From contig NC_084672.1 in NCBI RefSeq assembly GCF_028389875.1, positions 9,350,458 to 9,414,457 on the forward strand: DNA of 64,000 bases. Reading direction: 5' to 3'. A model generated the notes under the pieces. The model did no database searches. It saw only the letters and a list, made by a program, of their open reading frames with translations, and was not told the DNA's origin. The first letter of the stretch is position 1. Each line of letters opens with the position of its first letter. Origin of the DNA: Rhea pennata (Eukaryota; Chordata; Aves; Rheiformes; Rheidae). Both the position numbers and the translations under genes were made by a program. This document shows, in pieces, positions 59,611 to 64,000 of this stretch.

Positions 59611-62600
59611 GGGTAGGGATTTTCAAGTTATATATGTGTGCAAAGAAGACTTGCGGTTTGCTAGCAGTTCTTAGTTCCCATGATGGAGCAGATAAAGTAG
59701 CAGATCTAAACTGCAGCAAATGAGGTTTAGGTTAGGAATGAGGGAGAAACTTATGGTGGTTACGAGGAAGCATTAGCACAGCTGTCTGGGGAGCCATGAA
59801 ATCTCCATCCATGGAAGTAATCTTGATCAAACAAACATCCATCAGGAATGACATAGAAGAGATATGCCTTGGTCAGGGAGATTCACTTAATATGGGGAGG
59901 TCTCTTGAGGTTTTTTTAGCCTACATTTCCTCTGCTTCTAAATTTCTAGAAATAAAATAGTCTGGGTTCCTGAAGCCTTCTCCATATGTTCTATGTTTGG
60001 ATCTCGTGAGTCCCCATGAATGCTATGGCATACTTCTGATGTGGTGGATGAAAAGGAGAAAAGCATTTCCTGCACAATTGCTGGCACAGTGTAGAAAGGC
60101 AACAGGACAGTGGTTGGGACAGAGACTGAGATTCACGTGGTCCAGATAGGAATTAAATGCTCAGTTTCATTACTGGTAGCTTTTGTCCTTTATGGATCTT
60201 CAATTTGACAGGCTCCTGGCAAAGACTGCAGCAGTGATGGTGGATTAGACAGGATTAAACAGATCTGCTGCTTCAGTAGATCTCGCCCTTCGCAGTACTT
60301 CGGTGCAGTGAGTAGGTCAAGGGGGTACTATGGACTTGTCTTTTTTCCTCCTTTCCTGGTGCTGTCTCTGTGGAAGTTCGTATTTCTAATATTCATTTTC
60401 TTAAAAATATTTTCTGCTAAAAGCAGTACTAGACAGTACCTTGGCATGGGTATCTGTTTTAAAGGCTGAATTGTGTTGATCAGCATTGCAGACAAGCACC
60501 CTTCCTTCAGATCAAATCAGGTCTAGAGCTGCTGAGCAAAGTAACAAAGGGTAAAGCATATGTGAGTGATAAAAGAAGGAAGCCTAGAGTTATTTTGCTG
60601 TGCTATGATCACCTCAATCAGTGGTTGTATTTTTTTCTTCAGTGTACATTACCACTATTGTAAATCATCTTGTAAATCATCATTCCTCAGGGAGCAGAGG
60701 GGCTGAGGTTATTTACTTGTAGGAACCTGAGCGAGCAGATAGACTTGCACATTTCCTCTACAAAGTGAGCCTGAATCAAAAGCTTTCCTCTGTATGTATT
60801 CCGCCTCTTGAAAACCCACATCACATCTTCATTTGGATTTTTACCCTTCGATGTCTCTGATTGTGCTGGTTCTGAGCTGATAGATTTGGGAGGAAAATGT
60901 GAAGCCTAACTCATTTAGGCTACCCATTCTGCTTGTGCACTTTCATTTAAGTCAATCTTAACAACAGTTTCTTCTACTGAATACATTAGGGCAGTCTCAT
61001 TACAACATAATTATTTTGTTGAAAGACACATGCATCTTGTTCCCTCAATCTGTGGCTTCCTGAGGAAAAGCACTAATATAGTTTGCAGTTTGATTATCAT
61101 TGTGGTGACAACTGTTTTCCCATTTAACTTTGAATATGCTTTCACTGTTCAGGCACAGAGCAACTGTTAGAGCCTCTCTTCCTCTTTGAAAGATGGCATC
61201 CTGCAGTTATGACATTAGCAAGACACTGGGGTAACGGAACAGTCACAAAAAGCATATTCTGAAATATAATTCATTTTTGATAAAAGATGGCCAATTAATG
61301 TTTTTGGCTGTTGCAGCTCAAAAAGAAGAAGGACATACCCCCTCACCCAAAGGCAGATCAAGCACTGTTATGAAATCTTAAAGCTTCTTTAGAGAATTTA
61401 AATGCATCTTCTAGCTTTAAGCTGTGGACTCACGTAGCATTCCAGCAATAATATTTTTCCAAGGATGAACTGTTCCTGAACAGAATGCCCACTGAAGTAA
61501 GTGCATTTCATATGAGAGGAATTTCAAGTTAGCAGGAGCTTATGGTTAGATAGGTAAGTAAATCTGATAGAAAGGTGAGCATTTCCACAAGAAGTTTGAG
61601 AAGGAAAAAAAACTGTTTTCAGATTTTGAATACAAGCCTAATATGTTTCATTTTCTTTCATACTCTACTCAGTAGGGTCAAGTCAAAGAATAAGAATTCC
61701 AAGGAAGCAGTATTTATTTTGTTTTTATTTTTCCTCAGAGAGATGAAACACACACAGATATGTATCTTGATTTTTTTTTCCTTCACTGTGATAGTCTTTC
61801 AAACAAAGCTTGTCTCAGCTAGCTCTGTATGTGTGCTCAGTGTTTCAGAGAAGAGCAGAAGTGTGGTTTTCAAAAGGAGTGATAGGTGTTGGATTTCTTT
61901 ACACTGGGATACTCAACTAGAGTTCCTTCGAATAGGTTATTTTCCCCTGTCCCCAACAGGCCTTCCCCAAATTAGAGCCTTTTAAGACTTTTCAGATGGG
62001 CATGATGCTGCCAGCATGCAGGCAGGGGTGGAAACCTGGGAACTGCCTCCCACTGGCACCACTTTGCTGAGAAAAAAAGGGAGGCTTTTGGACTAAAGCT
62101 GCAGGACACTTGGACTTCCAAGGGAGCATGCTGCAGGGGTCAGGGAGCTGTAGGATAGTCTCGTTTCATGAAACAAATACCTTTTGTGCAATTATGTTAG
62201 ACCCTCTCTTGGCTGCAGCACCCTCCCAGTGACAGCAAGGCTGTCCTCATCTCTGTGCTAATGTCCTCATCTCTGGTGAACAATATTACTGCTCTATTTA
62301 ATATGAGAGAAGGTTATTACAACGTTATCTAGAATAAGCCATAACTGTTGTTCTGTATCTCAAAGTTAGTTTTAATTAAAACTGCCAATAACTTTTGAAG
62401 TCTTTGATTTCTGGAGTTGAAGCAAAATGACAAGATGCTCAGGTGGTTACATTTGATTGTACAAATAATTATTAGAAGGATGGAAGGGTGGAATCAGATT
62501 CCCCAGCATCTGAGTCCTGCAGTTCATCTGCTAGCTGTAACAGTCTGTCAGCATCACCTATGCTAGGCTTCCAAGAGCACACACGTGTTTGGGAGCAAGG

Positions 62601-62730
62601 TATCATTTTCTACAGGTTCATGGAAGGAGAGTTTATCCCTGGCTCCACTCTTGTGTCGTCAACTTGATTTTATTACGAGTCAAAACTTTTGCAAGAATTC
62701 ATCTTGCTTGGTGTGCCATTGGATCAAACA
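59611..62730. other. Intergenic, AT-rich, nothing recognised
   Basis: About 3.1 kb of AT-rich sequence. The longest open stretch (61575-61985, +) is composed of Phe/Leu/Ser-rich low-complexity codons typical of AT-rich non-coding DNA. Conserved non-coding elements could be present but cannot be judged from one sequence. Confidence 0.45.
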
Positions 62731-62879
62731 CCCTGTTAGCTAGAAATAAAGAACGAGCTCATTAACAGTTGCTCAGTTTGGAGTGAATGCAGAGAGCTTT
62801 CCTTAGCTGAGCAACACAGGATGCGTTTGCACTGAATCCATCCTTGAACACGCATATGGTGCAGGCGTGTGAGAAATGA

Positions 62880-63252
62880 GGGAGATCCAAATGCTCCACT
62901 GTCTGCCTCCTGAGCTTCAGTAAACCGGAATGTCACATCTCCAGCTCTGTCAACATGTGTACCAGGATACAAGGTCATACCTCCCTTTACCTGCAGAAAA
63001 CAGAAGAGAGGCTCACAAGTGCAATATTAAAAGACTGAAATGAATGTGCAATTAGAGATCAGAGAAGCCTTCATGAAGGAATGTGCTAATTAGCTCAATC
63101 AGTGTTTTACATGTCTCTGCTTCCCTGTGCACATTAGAGTTCAAACTGTTGATAGTCACAGTAAGTTTGGAAAATCCATTTTTATCCAACACCTGATGGC
63201 TGGTATAAGCCAGGTAATTGATCTTCTTTAGTTGGACCTTCGCCTGCGACCT
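62880..63252 (-). other. Two possible exons of an unidentified - strand gene or pseudogene
   Basis: Segment 1 (63252 down to about 63052) follows a TGTGTAG acceptor. It is open for about 67 codons and includes LKKINYLAYTSHQVLDKNG and FSKLTVTINSLN. Segment 2 (62988 down to about 62880) follows a TTTTCTGCAG acceptor and includes PGTHVDRAGDVTFRFTEA. Both have the pattern of a turn (DKNG, DRAG) followed by alternating hydrophobic residues, as in beta-sandwich repeats such as the MG domains of alpha-2-macroglobulin-family proteins. This is suggestive only. No clean donor was found for segment 1 and no family motif is decisive. They may be part of a gene extending beyond 64 kb, a decayed gene, or chance. 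Confidence 0.22.
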
Positions 63253-63264
63253 ACACACAATCAA

Positions 63265-64000
63265 TACGAGAATGTAGCAGAGGTGAGCTCAGAGCTTTAG
63301 CTGACACTGAAGGCAGTTTGCAGTCAGATACACTGTTTGACATGAGATGATTCCTCATTTTACTGAAGCACTTCTCAACTCTGTCCCTCTGTCAGACATA
63401 TTTGAGCAGTTCCTCCCATATAGGGCAGATTCCTGGTAGAAACAAGAAAAAAGGACTATGATTTTATGCACATCAATGCATCTTTGTTTTAATCCCAGAA
63501 TCAAAGGGACATACAGAGGAATTAAGCTGCCTTTTCCACCCTGCTTCCTGTGTTTGTGCTTTGTCTCCTGAATCTCCACCACTTGGTAACACCTGGCATA
63601 TGGCAAGACTTCTTCACTGATATGAGCTGATGGACAATTGCTTTCCTCCACCTCAAATAATGCTGGGTTTCCACTATTTGCTAACACCTGTTGTGTGCAA
63701 GTATGTTCAGTATTGTAATTACTTTCGGGAGAAAATCATCCCAGATTTTACCTTATGGAGATTTATACTGAAGTTTATCACTCCTCAGGGTGGAGAGACA
63801 ATCCTATGCTATTGTATGATTCGAATAATCTGGAACACTACCAAGTCATCCATCCATTGCGGCAGTGATATGATTAGAGGCCTTTGTAAGCATGCATGTG
63901 TACTTCGGCTTTATTTTGGTATCTAATCAGTTCATATTGAATCAGAATTAGCACCCTAATATGAGGAAAAAGACATCATATTTGTTTGGGGAAATAAAAG
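63265..64000. other. Right edge of window, nothing firmly recognised
   Basis: A 110-codon - strand open stretch (63355-63687) and a 98-codon + strand one (63630-63926) overlap here. Neither shows a recognisable family or convincing splice sites on both sides, so no gene is called. Confidence 0.4.

Noticed and set aside
61575-61985. 136-codon + strand open frame
   Set aside because: Phe/Leu/Ser-rich product from AT-rich DNA, with no motif or splice support.
55331-64000. MESP1/MESP2 or ANPEP, expected next to WDR93 in mammals
   Set aside because: No bHLH or aminopeptidase (HExxH) sequence was seen on either strand here. These genes, if linked, lie outside the window.

Overview
This is vertebrate nuclear DNA from a bird. 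Genes are split into short exons with GT-AG introns, CpG islands mark the promoters, and the interspersed repeats are CR1 LINE fragments, the main avian family. One intron of KIF7 carries a SINE with a tRNA-Ile head and a CR1 tail. That is the architecture of the TguSINE1 family known from zebra finch, so a passerine is the best guess; the species cannot be named from the sequence.

The window covers the avian counterpart of the human 15q26.1 block, in the conserved order TICRR(+) - KIF7(-) - PLIN1(-) - PEX11A(-) - WDR93(+). I rebuilt the exon chains by matching splice sites, intron phase and remembered human proteins. The results are the last three exons of TICRR (50-2630); complete KIF7 (18 coding exons, 5196-15943, about 1382 aa); complete PLIN1 (8 coding exons, 22802-31469, about 516 aa); complete PEX11A (3 exons, 38443-41380, 245 aa); and complete WDR93 (16 coding exons, 42447-54935, about 693 aa). 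Every chain keeps one open frame and gives a length close to its human counterpart.

The main departure from the human order is a four-exon small GTPase gene (17052-19753, + strand, 231 aa) between KIF7 and PLIN1. It is related to RERG/RERGL/RASL11, has a degenerate G3 motif and no CAAX box. It sits head-to-head with KIF7 across a CpG island and tail-to-tail with PLIN1. PEX11A and WDR93 also share a compact CpG-rich bidirectional promoter. TICRR/KIF7 and the GTPase/PLIN1 are convergent pairs.

The genes do not form one pathway. KIF7 (Hedgehog signalling at the cilium tip) and WDR93 (probably ciliary or axonemal) are cilium-linked. PLIN1 (lipid droplet coat) and PEX11A (peroxisome division) belong to lipid metabolism. 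TICRR acts in replication initiation.

From 31.5 to 38.4 kb and from 55.4 to 64 kb the sequence is mostly non-coding, with CR1 pieces of several ages. Near the right edge (62.85-63.25 kb, - strand) are two weak exon-like segments that could belong to an unidentified gene or pseudogene. I saw no retroviral, Polinton-like, CRISPR or prokaryotic element and no convincing new multi-gene system. The most novel items are the GTPase gene, the GGGGCC repeat abutting the KIF7 start codon, and the WDR93 39-base exon.
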